Shown: positions 42,376 to 51,466, counted from the stretch's first letter. The stretch is DNA of 64,000 nt from Scatomorpha stercorigallinarum (GCA_944387865.1 CALXGN010000003.1:117764-181763), one strand, 5' to 3'. Made by a program: numbers and translations. Notes: generated from the sequence alone by a model not told the origin.

Positions 42376-43176
42376 CTACAGGGTTATCACGCCGCACTGG
42401 CTGCCGCGCGCTCCGCCGCGGACATGCCGGTGCGACCAGTATTTTTCATGGCTGCACACGGTACACTCGCCGGAGACGGCGATGTTCCCCTCCGGCACGC
42501 CCAGCTGCGCCAGGCGGCGCGCGTTGGCCGCGCGCAGGTCCACCAGGTACTTCCCCTCGCGCGCGCCGGGGGCGATATATGCCTCCGCGTCCGCGCCCAG
42601 GTAGGCGCGCAGGGCCTGCGGCACGTCCCCGTCCGTCTCAAAGCAGCAGCGGCCGATGGCCGGGCCGAAGGCGGCGCGGATGTCGCCCGTTTCGGCCCCC
42701 AGGGCGCACATGCGCTCCACCACGGCGGCGAGGATGTCCGCCACCGAGCTGCGCCAGCCGCAGTGGGCCGCGGCGGCGACGCCGTGGCGCGCGTCGCAGA
42801 GCAGCGCGGGCACGCAGTCCGCCGTGAAGCAGAACAGGGGCAGACCCCGCTCGGCCGTCACCAGCGCGTCGCACTCGACGGCGGATGGCGCGTCCGGCGC
42901 GCAGGCGTCGGCAAGCGTCACCGTGCGCACGGCGCGGCCGTGCACCTGTTTGGTAAAGGCCGCGCGCATGGGGTCTATGCCCAGCGCCGCGCCCAGGCGG
43001 CGGTAGTTCTCCATCACGTTCCCCGCCGGGTCGCCGCGGCCGAAGCCCAAGTTGAGCGAGGCGAAGGGCCCCGCGGAAACGCCGCCCAGCCGCGTGGAAA
43101 AGGCGTGTACGAGCGGTATGTTGGGCGCGGTCATAAAGACGACGCCCTTATTTTCGTGTTGAATGAAAGTGTCCAT
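42376..43176 (-). CDS. pgeF: Peptidoglycan editing factor PgeF (YlmD/YfiH)
   Basis: 266 residues, laccase-domain purine nucleoside phosphorylase/editing family. AFSTRLGGVSAGPFASLNLG, KQVHG, FTADCVPALLCD and AAAHCGWR carry the zinc His/Cys ligands. PgeF removes mis-incorporated L-Ser from muropeptide precursors in E. coli. It lies between secA and the binding protein. Confidence 0.94.
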   Translation of the reverse strand: MDTFIQHENKGVVFMTAPNIPLVHAFSTRLGGVSAGPFASLNLGFGRGDPAGNVMENYRRLGAALGIDPMRAAFTKQVHGRAVRTVTLADACAPDAPSAVECDALVTAERGLPLFCFTADCVPALLCDARHGVAAAAHCGWRSSVADILAAVVERMCALGAETGDIRAAFGPAIGRCCFETDGDVPQALRAYLGADAEAYIAPGAREGKYLVDLRAANARRLAQLGVPEGNIAVSGECTVCSHEKYWSHRHVRGGARGSQCGVITL

Positions 43177-43199
43177 CTTTCACCTTTTCCCGGCCCGGC

Positions 43200-45971
43200 T
43201 CACTCGTTCCTGCCGCAGCAGTCCTTGTACTTCATGGGCAGGCCGTTGGGGCGGAGCTTGCCGCAGGGGCAGGGGTCGTTGCGGCCGGGTTTCTTGATCT
43301 TTTTCACCGGCTGCTTCTTCTGTGGCGCGCCGCCGCCGACGTTGGCGGCCGCGTTGCGGGCCACGCTCTTGCGCTCGAGCTTCTCCTCGCGGCGGACGCG
43401 CACGACGAAGAGCCGCCTGACCGTCTCCTCGCGGATGCCGCGTATCATCGCCTCGAACATCTCGAAGCCCTCGTTCTTATAGGCGTCGATGGGCTTGACG
43501 GAGCCGTACCCGCGCAGGCCGATGCCCTGGCGCAGGTCCTGCATGGCGTCCAGGTGCTCCATCCAGTACTCGTCCACCACCCGCAGCATCACCACGCGCT
43601 CCAGCTCGCGCATAACGCTCTGGCCGTTGGGCAGCTCGCCCAGCTCGCGCTCCTTGGCGTCGTAGAAGGCAAAGGCGCGCTCCAGCACCATGTCGGCGAG
43701 CGTGTCCGCGCTGAGATGCTCCAGCGCGTCCGGCGCAAGCCTGATGTCGCCCGGGCGCAAAAAGAGCTTGCCGAAGGGGGCGAGGGCCTCGTTCACTGCC
43801 TGGAGGTCTATCTTCTCCGCGCCGCCGAGGCCGTCCGCCACCGTGCTGCGCACGAACTCCTCTATCATCTTGCGGATGGCGCCCTGCAGGTCCTCGCCGT
43901 CGAGCACCTTGCGCCGCTCGCCGTAGATGACGTTGCGCTGCACGTTCATCACGTCGTCATACTCAAGGACGGTCTTGCGGGTCTGGAAGTTTCGGCTCTC
44001 GACGGTCTTCTGCGCGCGCTCGATGGAATCGGAGAGCATCTTCATGTCCAGCGGCGTGTCGTCGTCCAGGTTCTTGGCCACCATGCCCATCACGCGCTCG
44101 CTGCCGAAAAGGCGCATGATGTCGTCCGTCAGCGCCAGGAAGAAGCGGCTCTCGCCGGGGTCGCCCTGGCGGCCGGCGCGGCCGCGCAGCTGGTTGTCGA
44201 TGCGCCGGGCCTCGTGCCGCTCCGTGCCGAGGATGTAGAGCCCGCCGGCGGCGCGCACGCGCTCGGCCTCGGCGTCCGTCACGGCCCTGTGCGCGGCCAG
44301 GCGCTCGGCGAAGAGGGCGCGGGCGGCGAGGATCTCTTCGTCGTCCGTGTCCGCGTAGCCGGTGGCCTCGTTGATGGCCTCGTCGCTGTAGCCGGCTTTT
44401 TTGAGGTCGTTTTTGGCCAGGAACTCGGCGTTGCCGCCGAGCATGATGTCCGTGCCGCGGCCGGCCATGTTGGTGGCGATGGTGACGGCCCCCAGCTTGC
44501 CCGCCTGGGCCACGATCTCCGCTTCGCGCTCGTGCTGCTTGGCGTTCAGCACGTTGTGGGGGATGCCGCGCTTTTTCAGCAGGGCGGAGAGCGCCTCGCT
44601 CTTCTCGATGCTCACCGTGCCCACCAGCACGGGCTGGCCCTTTTCGTGGCAGGCGATGATCTGCTCGATGACGGCGTCCAGCTTGCCCTTCTCGTTGCGG
44701 TAGACGATGTCCGGCCAGTCCTTGCGGATGACGGGCTTATTCGTGGGTATCTCCACGATGTCCAGCTGATAGATGGTCTGGAACTCCTCTTCCTCCGTGA
44801 GGGCGGTGCCCGTCATGCCGGAGAGCTTGCCGTACAGGCGGAAATAGTTCTGGAAGGTGATGGTGGCGAGGGTCTTGTTCTCGCGGCGCACGTCCACCTG
44901 CTCCTTGGCCTCGATGGCCTGGTGCAGGCCCTCCGAATAGCGGCGGCCGAGCATCAGACGGCCGGTGAACTCGTCGACGATGATGACCTCGCCGTCCTTC
45001 ACCACGTAGTCGATGTCCCGCTTCATCACGCCGTGGGCCTTCAGCGCCTGGTTGATGTGGTGCGCGAGGGTGGAGTTTTCCAGGTCGGCCAGGTTCTCAA
45101 GGCCGAAATACTTCTCCGCCCTGGCCGTGCCGCGGGCGGTGAGCGTGGCTGTGCGGGCCTTTTCGTCCACGATGTAGTCGGCGTCGAGGCTCTCGTCCTC
45201 CTCGGCCTTCTCGTCCACAGAGGCCACGGTCATGCGCCTGAGCGTGCGCACGAAGGCGTCCGCCTGGCGGTAGAGGTCCGTGCTCTCGTCGCCCTGGCCG
45301 GAGATGATGAGCGGCGTGCGCGCCTCGTCTATCAGTATGGAGTCCACCTCGTCCACGATGGCGAAGGCGTGGCCGCGCTGCACCATCTGCTGCTTGTAGA
45401 TGGCCATGTTGTCGCGCAGGTAGTCGAAGCCCATCTCGTTGTTGGTGCCGTAGGTGACGTCCGCGGCGTAGGCCGCGCGGCGCTGCTCGGCGTTCAGGCC
45501 GTGGACGATGAGCCCCACCTCAAGCCCCATGAAGCGGAACACCTTGCCCATCCACTCGCTGTCGCGGCGGGCCAGGTAGTCGTTCACGGTGACGACATGG
45601 ACGCCCTCGCCGGCGATTGCGTTCAGATAGGCCGGCAGGACGGCCACCAGCGTTTTGCCCTCGCCGGTCTTCATCTCCGCGATGCGGCCCTCGTGCAGCA
45701 CGATGCCGCCGATGAGCTGCACGCGGAAGGGCTTCATGCCCAGCACGCGCCAGGCCGCCTCGCGCACGGCGGCGAAGGCCTCCGGCAGCATGTCGTCAAG
45801 GCTCTCACCATTGGCGTAGCGCTCCTTGAACTCCGCGGTCTTGCCGCGCAGCTCCTCGTCCGAAAGGGACTGCATCCGCCCCTCGAGGGCCTCGATGCGG
45901 TCCACGATGGGATATATCTTTTTAAGCTCGCGGTCGCTGTGCGAGCCGAACAGCTTGTTGAAAAGCCCCAT
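43200..45971 (-). CDS. secA: Preprotein translocase ATPase SecA
   Basis: 923 residues. GLFNKLFGSHSDRELKKI start; nucleotide domain 1 with MKTGEGKTLVAVLPAYLNA (Walker A) and IVDEVDSILIDEARTPLI (DEVD box); MAGRGTDIMLGG; QLRGRAGRQGDPGES. The C-terminal zinc tail CPCG...CC has six extra residues (KLRPNGLP) compared with the usual CPCGSGKKYKxCC. An open frame continues upstream to 47645, but that part is antisense to the next gene. GAGG precedes the ATG at 45971. Motor for the Sec export of the lipoproteins and SLH proteins seen here. Confidence 0.98.
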   Translation of the reverse strand: MGLFNKLFGSHSDRELKKIYPIVDRIEALEGRMQSLSDEELRGKTAEFKERYANGESLDDMLPEAFAAVREAAWRVLGMKPFRVQLIGGIVLHEGRIAEMKTGEGKTLVAVLPAYLNAIAGEGVHVVTVNDYLARRDSEWMGKVFRFMGLEVGLIVHGLNAEQRRAAYAADVTYGTNNEMGFDYLRDNMAIYKQQMVQRGHAFAIVDEVDSILIDEARTPLIISGQGDESTDLYRQADAFVRTLRRMTVASVDEKAEEDESLDADYIVDEKARTATLTARGTARAEKYFGLENLADLENSTLAHHINQALKAHGVMKRDIDYVVKDGEVIIVDEFTGRLMLGRRYSEGLHQAIEAKEQVDVRRENKTLATITFQNYFRLYGKLSGMTGTALTEEEEFQTIYQLDIVEIPTNKPVIRKDWPDIVYRNEKGKLDAVIEQIIACHEKGQPVLVGTVSIEKSEALSALLKKRGIPHNVLNAKQHEREAEIVAQAGKLGAVTIATNMAGRGTDIMLGGNAEFLAKNDLKKAGYSDEAINEATGYADTDDEEILAARALFAERLAAHRAVTDAEAERVRAAGGLYILGTERHEARRIDNQLRGRAGRQGDPGESRFFLALTDDIMRLFGSERVMGMVAKNLDDDTPLDMKMLSDSIERAQKTVESRNFQTRKTVLEYDDVMNVQRNVIYGERRKVLDGEDLQGAIRKMIEEFVRSTVADGLGGAEKIDLQAVNEALAPFGKLFLRPGDIRLAPDALEHLSADTLADMVLERAFAFYDAKERELGELPNGQSVMRELERVVMLRVVDEYWMEHLDAMQDLRQGIGLRGYGSVKPIDAYKNEGFEMFEAMIRGIREETVRRLFVVRVRREEKLERKSVARNAAANVGGGAPQKKQPVKKIKKPGRNDPCPCGKLRPNGLPMKYKDCCGRNE

Positions 45972-46100
45972 TTGACCATACCTCGCTTTCTTGCATGGGC
46001 CGTGCCCACACGCTGACAGCTTACTATAGCACAAAATTGTGAATAAAAAAAGAGCTGGCCGGCGAATTTGGCCGCGCGCGGGCGCAAAGCCGAAAAGTAT

Positions 46101-46129
46101 TTGAACTGCCGCCGCTTTTGGTGTATGAT
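46101..46129 (+). promoter_or_regulatory. Promoter of the DUF1846 gene
   Basis: TTGAAC (46101-46106), 17 bp, TATGAT (46124-46129). Confidence 0.65.
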
Positions 46130-46166
46130 AGACGGCGGTGTAAATACAAAGATGGGATGGGATACC

Positions 46167-47657
46167 ATGTACAGAGCGGGATTCGACAATGACAAATACC
46201 TGCGGTTGCAGTCGCAGAAGATACGCGAGCGCATCGCCCGCTTCGGCGGAAAGCTGTATCTCGAATTCGGCGGCAAGCTCTTTGACGACTATCACGCCTC
46301 GCGCGTGCTGCCGGGCTTCCAGCCGGACAGCAAGGTGCGGATGCTGCTGGAGATGAAGGACGAAGCGGAGATCGTCATCGTCATCTCCGCCGACGACATC
46401 GAGCGCGACAAGCGCCGCGGCGACCTCGGCATCACCTACGACGAGGACGCCCTGCGGCTGATCGACGCCTTCCGCGCCATCGGGCTCTACGTGGGCAGCG
46501 TCTCCGTCACGCACTACCGCGGCCAGCCCTCCGCCGACCACTTCCGCCAGCGGCTCGAGGCCATGGACGTGCGCGTCTATCTCCAGCACTGGATACCGGA
46601 CTATCCCTCCAACCTCTCCTTCATCGTCTCCGACGAGGGCTTCGGCAAGAACGACTACATAGAGACCTCCCGCCGCCTGGTCGTCGTCACGGCCCCCGGC
46701 CCCGGCAGCGGCAAGATGGCCACCTGCCTCAGCCAGCTCTATCATGAGCACCAGCGCGGCGTCAAGGCCGGCTACGCCAAGTTCGAGACCTTCCCCATCT
46801 GGAACCTGCCGCTCAAGCACCCGGTCAACCTGGCCTACGAGGCCGCCACCGCCGACCTGGACGACGTGAACATGATAGACCCCTTCCACATGGAGGCCTA
46901 CGGCCAGGCCGCCGTCAACTATAACCGCGACGTGGAGATCTTCCCCGTCCTCAGCGCCATGTTCGAGCGCATATACGGCGAGAGCCCCTACAAGAGCCCC
47001 ACGGACATGGGCGTGAACATGGCCGGCTTCTGCATCACGGACGACGCGGCCTGCCGCGCCGCCTCCCAGCAGGAGATCATCCGCCGCTACTTCGCCGCCG
47101 CCGTCTCCCTGCGCCAGGGCCTGGGCGGGCAGAACGAGGTGTACAAGGAAGAACTGCTGATGAACCAGGTGGGCGTCAGGCCCGAGGACCGCGCCGTGGT
47201 GCCCGCCGCCCGCGCGCGCGGCGATGAGACGGACGGCCCCGCCGTGGCGATGGAGATGCCGGACGGCAGGCTCATCACCGGCAAGACCTCCTCCCTGCTG
47301 GGGGCCTCCTCCGCCTGCCTGCTCAACGCGCTCAAATACCTGGGCCGCATCCCCGGCGACGTCACGCTCATCTCCCCGGAGATCATCGAGCCCATCCAGC
47401 ACCTGAAGGTGGAGCACATGGGCAACCGCAACCCGCGCCTGCACACGGACGAGGTGCTCATCGCCCTCTCCATCTGCGCCGTCACGGACCCCAACGCCGA
47501 GGCGGCCATGGAGCAGCTCTCCGCCCTCGCCGGCTGCGAGGTGCACAGCACGGTGATACTCTCGCGCGTGGACGAAAACGTGTTCCAGCGCCTGGGCATG
47601 AACCTCACCTGCGAGCCCAGATACCAGACGAAGAAGCTCTATCACGGCAAAAAATGA
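46167..47657 (+). CDS. DUF1846 family protein
   Basis: 496 residues. It begins RAGFDNDKYLRLQSQKIRERI and carries GKLYLEFGGKLFDDYHASRVLPGF, VVVTAPGPGSGKMATCLSQLYHE (a P-loop-like glycine turn) and a GKTSSLLGASSACLLNALKYL segment, all characteristic of DUF1846. Structures of the family show a nucleotide-binding fold; function remains unassigned. The start has only a weak ribosome site (GATGGGAT). Its stop overlaps the translated region before the ferredoxin gene. Confidence 0.94.
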   Translation: MYRAGFDNDKYLRLQSQKIRERIARFGGKLYLEFGGKLFDDYHASRVLPGFQPDSKVRMLLEMKDEAEIVIVISADDIERDKRRGDLGITYDEDALRLIDAFRAIGLYVGSVSVTHYRGQPSADHFRQRLEAMDVRVYLQHWIPDYPSNLSFIVSDEGFGKNDYIETSRRLVVVTAPGPGSGKMATCLSQLYHEHQRGVKAGYAKFETFPIWNLPLKHPVNLAYEAATADLDDVNMIDPFHMEAYGQAAVNYNRDVEIFPVLSAMFERIYGESPYKSPTDMGVNMAGFCITDDAACRAASQQEIIRRYFAAAVSLRQGLGGQNEVYKEELLMNQVGVRPEDRAVVPAARARGDETDGPAVAMEMPDGRLITGKTSSLLGASSACLLNALKYLGRIPGDVTLISPEIIEPIQHLKVEHMGNRNPRLHTDEVLIALSICAVTDPNAEAAMEQLSALAGCEVHSTVILSRVDENVFQRLGMNLTCEPRYQTKKLYHGKK

Positions 47658-47686
47658 CCGCCAACGGCGCGAAAGGAGGCCGCGAA

Positions 47687-48322
47687 ATGCAGGATAAGCC
47701 CGAGGGCAGGAACGCCCTCTGTCCCGGCTGCCCCTACCGCGCGCCGGCCGCGGCCATGGGCCGGCTCTGGCTGCGCGGCGTCGCCGGCGGCGGCTGCGCC
47801 GGGCTCTGCGCCGGGCGGCCGCTGCTGGCCGTGGAGGAGCGCGCCGGCGAATGGCGCGCCGTCCCCGTCCTTGCGCAGCGCCTGCGCGAGGGCGCGAAGC
47901 GCTCGGAGCTCATCGCCCTGCTGCCCGCCGCCGAGCTGGACGGGCCCGCGCTCGCTGAGCTTGAAGAGAGCGGCGGCATCGCCCTGGCCGTGGGGAGCGC
48001 CCTGCCCGCCGGCGTTGCGGCGGGCGCCATTACGGAGGTCTCCGCCTTTGACAGCGCCGGCATCGCCGCCGCGCTGCGCGCCGCCCTCGCGCGCGAGGGC
48101 GCGGCCGTGGTGTTCTGCCGCGGCGAGTGCGCGCTCACGGCCCCCGCAGGGGGCAAAAAATACCGCGTCGCCGGCGACTACTGCCGCCGCTGCGGGGCCT
48201 GCACGCGCCTGGGCTGCCCGGCCATCAAAAACGCGCGCCCGCCGGCCATAGACGGCGCGCTCTGCGCCGGCTGCGGCGTCTGCGCCCAGCTCTGCCCCTG
48301 CGGGGCCATACGGGAGGCCTGA
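47687..48322 (+). CDS. Shortened IorA-like ferredoxin (TPP domain degenerate)
   Basis: 211 residues. It matches only the ends of the C-terminal part of indolepyruvate:ferredoxin oxidoreductase alpha: NALCPGCPYR at residues 9-18 is the start of the TPP domain. AFDSAGIAAALRAALAREGAAVVFCRGECAL matches its end. Then come two [4Fe-4S] motifs (CRRCGACTRLGCPAI; CAGCGVCAQLCPCGAI). The pyrimidine-binding N-terminal half and the GDS TPP-binding motif are absent. It probably transfers electrons or binds a partner rather than oxidising keto acids. GGAGG before the ATG; the Smr gene follows after two bases. Confidence 0.75.
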   Translation: MQDKPEGRNALCPGCPYRAPAAAMGRLWLRGVAGGGCAGLCAGRPLLAVEERAGEWRAVPVLAQRLREGAKRSELIALLPAAELDGPALAELEESGGIALAVGSALPAGVAAGAITEVSAFDSAGIAAALRAALAREGAAVVFCRGECALTAPAGGKKYRVAGDYCRRCGACTRLGCPAIKNARPPAIDGALCAGCGVCAQLCPCGAIREA

Positions 48323-48324
48323 GC

Positions 48325-48669
48325 GTGGCGTTCCTCAAGGAAGTCAACCTCAAATACGACATGCCCACGGCGGACCTCGCCGTGGGCCGCGCCACCTGGG
48401 CCATCCAGAACGCCAGGACGACCGGCGCGGGCGCGCTCAAGCTCATCCACGGCTACGGCTCGCACGGCGTGGGCGGTCGCATCCGCGTGGAGGTGCGCGC
48501 ATACCTGGAACGCCAGCGCTCGCGCGGCCTCGTGCGGGACGTGATACCCGGCGAGCGCTTTTCCATCTTCGACGAGGCCACGCGGCGGGCCTTCCTCCGC
48601 TGCGACGAGCTGCGGCGCGACGCGGACCTCGACCGCGCCAACAACGGCGTCACCATCGTCGTGCTGTAG
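48325..48669 (+). CDS. Smr domain protein
   Basis: 114 residues. VNLKYDMPTADLAVGRATWAIQNARTTG leads to the Smr core KLIHGYGSHGVGGRIR (LHGxGxG type), then RVEVRAYLERQRSRGLVRDVIPGERFSIF and a terminal NNGVTIVVL. Smr domains bind or nick nucleic acids (MutS2, SmrB). A stand-alone short Smr protein; GTG start behind GGGAGG within the end of the ferredoxin gene. Confidence 0.85.
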   Translation: MAFLKEVNLKYDMPTADLAVGRATWAIQNARTTGAGALKLIHGYGSHGVGGRIRVEVRAYLERQRSRGLVRDVIPGERFSIFDEATRRAFLRCDELRRDADLDRANNGVTIVVL

Positions 48670-48681
48670 CGCAAGATCCCC

Positions 48682-48710
48682 TTGACAGCCCGCCGCGGTG
48701 ATGTTACATT
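48682..48710 (+). promoter_or_regulatory. tRNA-Gly promoter
   Basis: TTGACA (48682-48687), 17 bp, TACATT (48705-48710), 13 bp before the tRNA. Confidence 0.75.
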
Positions 48711-48722
48711 ATTATAGTTCCT

Positions 48723-48796
48723 GCGGGCGTAGTTCAATGGCAGAACATCAGCCTTCCAAGCTGAATACGAGGGTTCGATTCCCTTCGCCCGCTCCA
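48723..48796 (+). tRNA. tRNA-Gly (TCC)
   Basis: Full cloverleaf: acceptor GCGGGCG/CGCCCGC, D arm with TTCAATGG, anticodon loop CTTCCAA (anticodon TCC, glycine), T arm GGGTTCGATTCCC, discriminator T and an encoded CCA. Confidence 0.97.
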
Positions 48797-48805
48797 GAAA
48801 AATAC

Positions 48806-49501
48806 GAGGGGGACCGGGGGTCCCCCTCGTAGGCTCCCCTCCATAAAAAATGTATGGCTCTTTGGGGCTTGTGGCCCCAAAGAGCCATACATTTTGCGCG
48901 CCGCACGGCGGCGCGGTTGCGCCTCAAAGGCGCAAGATAAGGTATCGCCCCGAGGCAAAGCCCCGGGGCGATTTTGGCCGCCCTATGCGGGCGGCCATTC
49001 CTATGCTTGGTGAGTTTCTGCCACTGACCGCACGGGCTTTTCTAAGGTGTCCCATTTTGCGGGGCAAAATGGGACTTTGATACGCCGCCCGCGCTGGCAG
49101 GCGCGGGCGAGCGAAATGGGCGGGGCGGGCGGAGCCCGCCCACGGACGTGGTTCGCGTGGTTTGGGGCAGGTGCTTGTCGCGGCGTTTATTGGGGGCTCC
49201 GCCCCTTGCCCCCTATTGCCCACTTAGTGCCGCGAGCGAAGCGAAGCAACGCACGGTCGGCGGTGCTGAACACCCATTCGATGACGGGATGACCACTTAC
49301 GACACGCGAAAACCCGTAAAAGACAGTTCGCGCCTCCGACACGCACCAAAGCGGTTTTCTCTTTGGAGTCTGAGGGGTTTCTTTTTGACAAGATAAAAAG
49401 AAACCTCTCAGAAATGGGTCGCAGGGACTTCCGTCCCTGCATCCCTCCCTGCGGGCGGGCCGCAGGCAAGTACCGGCGGCTGTTGGCCGCTGCAGCCTGG
49501 T
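48806..49501 (+). repeat. Intergenic mosaic repeat copy 7 (modules A and B)
   Basis: Gene-free. Module A (48806-49160) is a string of hairpins: GGGGGACC/GGTCCCCC, ATGTATGGCTCTTTGGGGC and its complement (48848-48893), GCGCGCC dyad, TTGCGCC/GGCGCAA, ATCGCCCCG/CGGGGCGAT, GGCCGCCC/GGGCGGCC, GTCCCATTTT/AAAATGGGAC, GCCCGCGC. Module B (49225-49501) holds GATGACGGGATGACCAC and the hairpin 49367-49411, ending GCAGCCTGG. Same order as copy 1. Confidence 0.9.
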
Positions 49502-49563
49502 TCGCGGGATTTTGCGCCCGGCGGGGGCTAAAATGTGGGCAAAAACGCAAAGGAGAGTTGCCC

Positions 49564-50367
49564 ATGCAGGGAGTTATCGCCACATCGCGCCTGGGGCGGG
49601 CGGGGATCGTGCAGCTGGCGGTGGCGGACATCGACCCCAACCCCAACCAGCCGCGCACCGTGTTCGACCCGGCGGCGCTGGAGGAGCTGGCGGCGAGCAT
49701 CCGCGAATACGGCGTCATCTCGCCGCTCTCCGTGCGGCTGCACTACGGCCGCTACGAGCTGGTGGCGGGCGAGCGCCGCCTGCGCGCGGCCCGCATGGCG
49801 GGGCTGAAAAAGGTGCCCTGCGTGGTGCTGGACGTGGACATGGAGGAGTCCAGCCTGCTGGCGATGGTGGAGAACGTGCAGCGGCAGGACCTGAACTTCG
49901 CCGAGGAGGCGCGGGGCATCGCCAACCTCATCCGCCTGTTCGACATGAGCCAGGAGGAGTGCGCGCGGCGGCTGGGCCGCAGCCAGAGCGCCGTGGCCAA
50001 CAAACTGCGCTTGCTGCGCCTGCCGCAGGATGTGCTGGAGGGCGCGCTCGACGCCGGGCTCACCGAGCGCCACGCCCGCGCCCTGCTGCGCCTGCGCGCG
50101 CCGGACGAGCAGCGCCGCGCGCTGGAGTACATAGCCGCAAAGGGCCTCAACGTGGCGCAGACGGACGAATATATCGATTCCCTGCTCGCGCCGCCGGCAA
50201 GCCCTCCGCCCCGCCGCGCGCTGATACTGAAGGACGTGCGCGTGTTCCTCAACAGCCTCAGCCACAGCCTGGACGTGATGAAGCGCGGCGGCATCGAGGC
50301 CGGCATGACCCGCCGGGAGACGGAGGATGAGCTGATCGTCACCATCTCCATCCCCAAGCGCAAATAG
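49564..50367 (+). CDS. ParB/Noc-type DNA-binding protein
   Basis: 267 residues. N-terminal ParB/sulfiredoxin domain with IDPNPNQPR and VAGERRLRAARMAG (CTP-binding motifs), MVENVQRQDLN, then HTH EECARRLGRSQSAVANKLRLL. The C-terminal dimer domain is short. No parA adjoins, so a nucleoid occlusion (Noc) or accessory ParB role is possible. The ATG lies 9 bases after GGAG; an in-frame upstream start would translate the repeat. Confidence 0.9.
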   Translation: MQGVIATSRLGRAGIVQLAVADIDPNPNQPRTVFDPAALEELAASIREYGVISPLSVRLHYGRYELVAGERRLRAARMAGLKKVPCVVLDVDMEESSLLAMVENVQRQDLNFAEEARGIANLIRLFDMSQEECARRLGRSQSAVANKLRLLRLPQDVLEGALDAGLTERHARALLRLRAPDEQRRALEYIAAKGLNVAQTDEYIDSLLAPPASPPPRRALILKDVRVFLNSLSHSLDVMKRGGIEAGMTRRETEDELIVTISIPKRK

Positions 50368-50393
50368 CAAAGGGCGCCGCCGGGCCTTTTGGC

Positions 50394-50452
50394 TTGCATT
50401 TTCCCGCCGTCTCCGATATACTGTGTACAAAACGCGCGGTTACAAATGTGCG
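50394..50452 (+). promoter_or_regulatory. Promoter and operator-like motif of the SorC gene
   Basis: TTGCAT (50394-50399), 17 bp, TATACT (50417-50422). The downstream motif GTTACAAATGTGCG (50439-50452) recurs before the dhaL operon with one change, so self-regulation is likely. Confidence 0.7.
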
Positions 50453-50477
50453 CAGTCTTTAAGGAGAGGTCAACTCC

Positions 50478-51410
50478 GTGAATATAAGTCAGGACAAACG
50501 AAAGCGCCTGGCCTACGTGGCCCGCCGCTATTACCTGGAGGACCAAAAACAGAGCGACATCGCCCGCGAGCTGGGCGTCTCCCGGCCCATGGTCAGCCGC
50601 CTGCTGGCGGAGGCGCGGGCCCTGGGCGTGGTGGAGATAACCGTCCACGACCCGGAGACAAGGACGGCGCGGCTGATGGAGCGGCTGCGGCGCATGGGCT
50701 CTGTCCAGGGCGGCGTGCTGATCGACGACGGCGGCGACAGCGACGGCGCCAACCGCCTGCTGTCCGAGGGGGCGGTGCAGCTGCTGTGGCAGCTGGGCGC
50801 GCAGCGCCTGGGCGTGGGCTGGGGCTATCTCATCGGCCAGATCGTCAACTGGCTCGAGCAGAACCCGCAGACGGACAGCCCCGTCACGGATATCTGCCCG
50901 CTGGTCGGCAACGCCAGCATCCCCGCGCGCAATTACCAGTCCAACGAAAACATCCGCCTGATGGCCCAGCAGCTGGGCGCGGCGCCGCATTTCCTCTATC
51001 TCCCCGCGCTGCCCGAGAGCCTGGAGGAAAAGGAAGTGCTCTGTTCGACCGAGGTCTACCGCCAGATATACCGCCAGTGGGAAACGCTGGACACCGCCCT
51101 CGTGAACATAGGCGACTACCCCTCCAGCCCCGACTTCGCCTCCCTTGTGCGCTACGGCAGCCTGCTGCAAGAGCAGCGCGCCTGCGGCCGCATGCTCGTC
51201 TATTATTTCAACGAGGATGGCCATGTGATACAGTCCGAGCAGGACTTCGCCATCCAGATACCGGTGGACGTGCTCCGCCGCTGCCAGAACATCATCGGCG
51301 TCTGTTCCGCCAACACCAGCGCAAAAGCCGTGCGCGGCGCGCTCAGATCTGGGCTCCTGACCCACATCGTGGCGCGTTCGGATATCATCGAGGCAGTATT
51401 TGAACTGTAA
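50478..51410 (+). CDS. SorC/LsrR family sugar-sensing regulator
   Basis: 310 residues. Sigma-like HTH at about 10-50 (RRYYLEDQKQSDIARELGVSRPMVSRLLAEARALGVVEI), then the SorC effector domain (LGVGWGYLIGQI, GNIG/ICPLVGN-type turns, IIGVCSANTSAKAVRGAL). These regulators (DeoR-like SorC, LsrR, CggR) bind phosphorylated sugars and are usually repressors released by ligand. It precedes the dhaL-dhaK-aldolase-VOC operon, transcribed separately after a terminator but sharing an operator motif with it. The likely effector is an intermediate of that operon. Confidence 0.93.
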   Translation: MNISQDKRKRLAYVARRYYLEDQKQSDIARELGVSRPMVSRLLAEARALGVVEITVHDPETRTARLMERLRRMGSVQGGVLIDDGGDSDGANRLLSEGAVQLLWQLGAQRLGVGWGYLIGQIVNWLEQNPQTDSPVTDICPLVGNASIPARNYQSNENIRLMAQQLGAAPHFLYLPALPESLEEKEVLCSTEVYRQIYRQWETLDTALVNIGDYPSSPDFASLVRYGSLLQEQRACGRMLVYYFNEDGHVIQSEQDFAIQIPVDVLRRCQNIIGVCSANTSAKAVRGALRSGLLTHIVARSDIIEAVFEL

Positions 51411-51426
51411 GTAACATATGTAACCA

Positions 51427-51466
51427 ACCCCCGGGGACAAAAGGCATGAGCTCCCCGGGGGCTTTG
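51427..51466 (+). terminator. Terminator after the SorC gene
   Basis: CCCCCGGGGA/TCCCCGGGGG stem followed by CTTTG. A weak T-run, but a strong stem. Confidence 0.65.

Noticed and set aside
45972..47645. Open frame extending SecA upstream to about 1480 residues
   Set aside because: It is antisense to the DUF1846 gene. SecA has a proper start with ribosome site at 45971, and the extra residues resemble no SecA.
47654..47686. Earlier start for the ferredoxin-like gene overlapping the DUF1846 stop
   Set aside because: The GGAGG site lies between it and the ATG at 47687, and CPGCP near the N-terminus fits the later start.
48806..49501. Repeats as a CRISPR array or insertion sequence
   Set aside because: The palindromes differ from each other and have no regular spacing or spacers. 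No transposase, terminal inverted repeat pair or target duplication could be seen.
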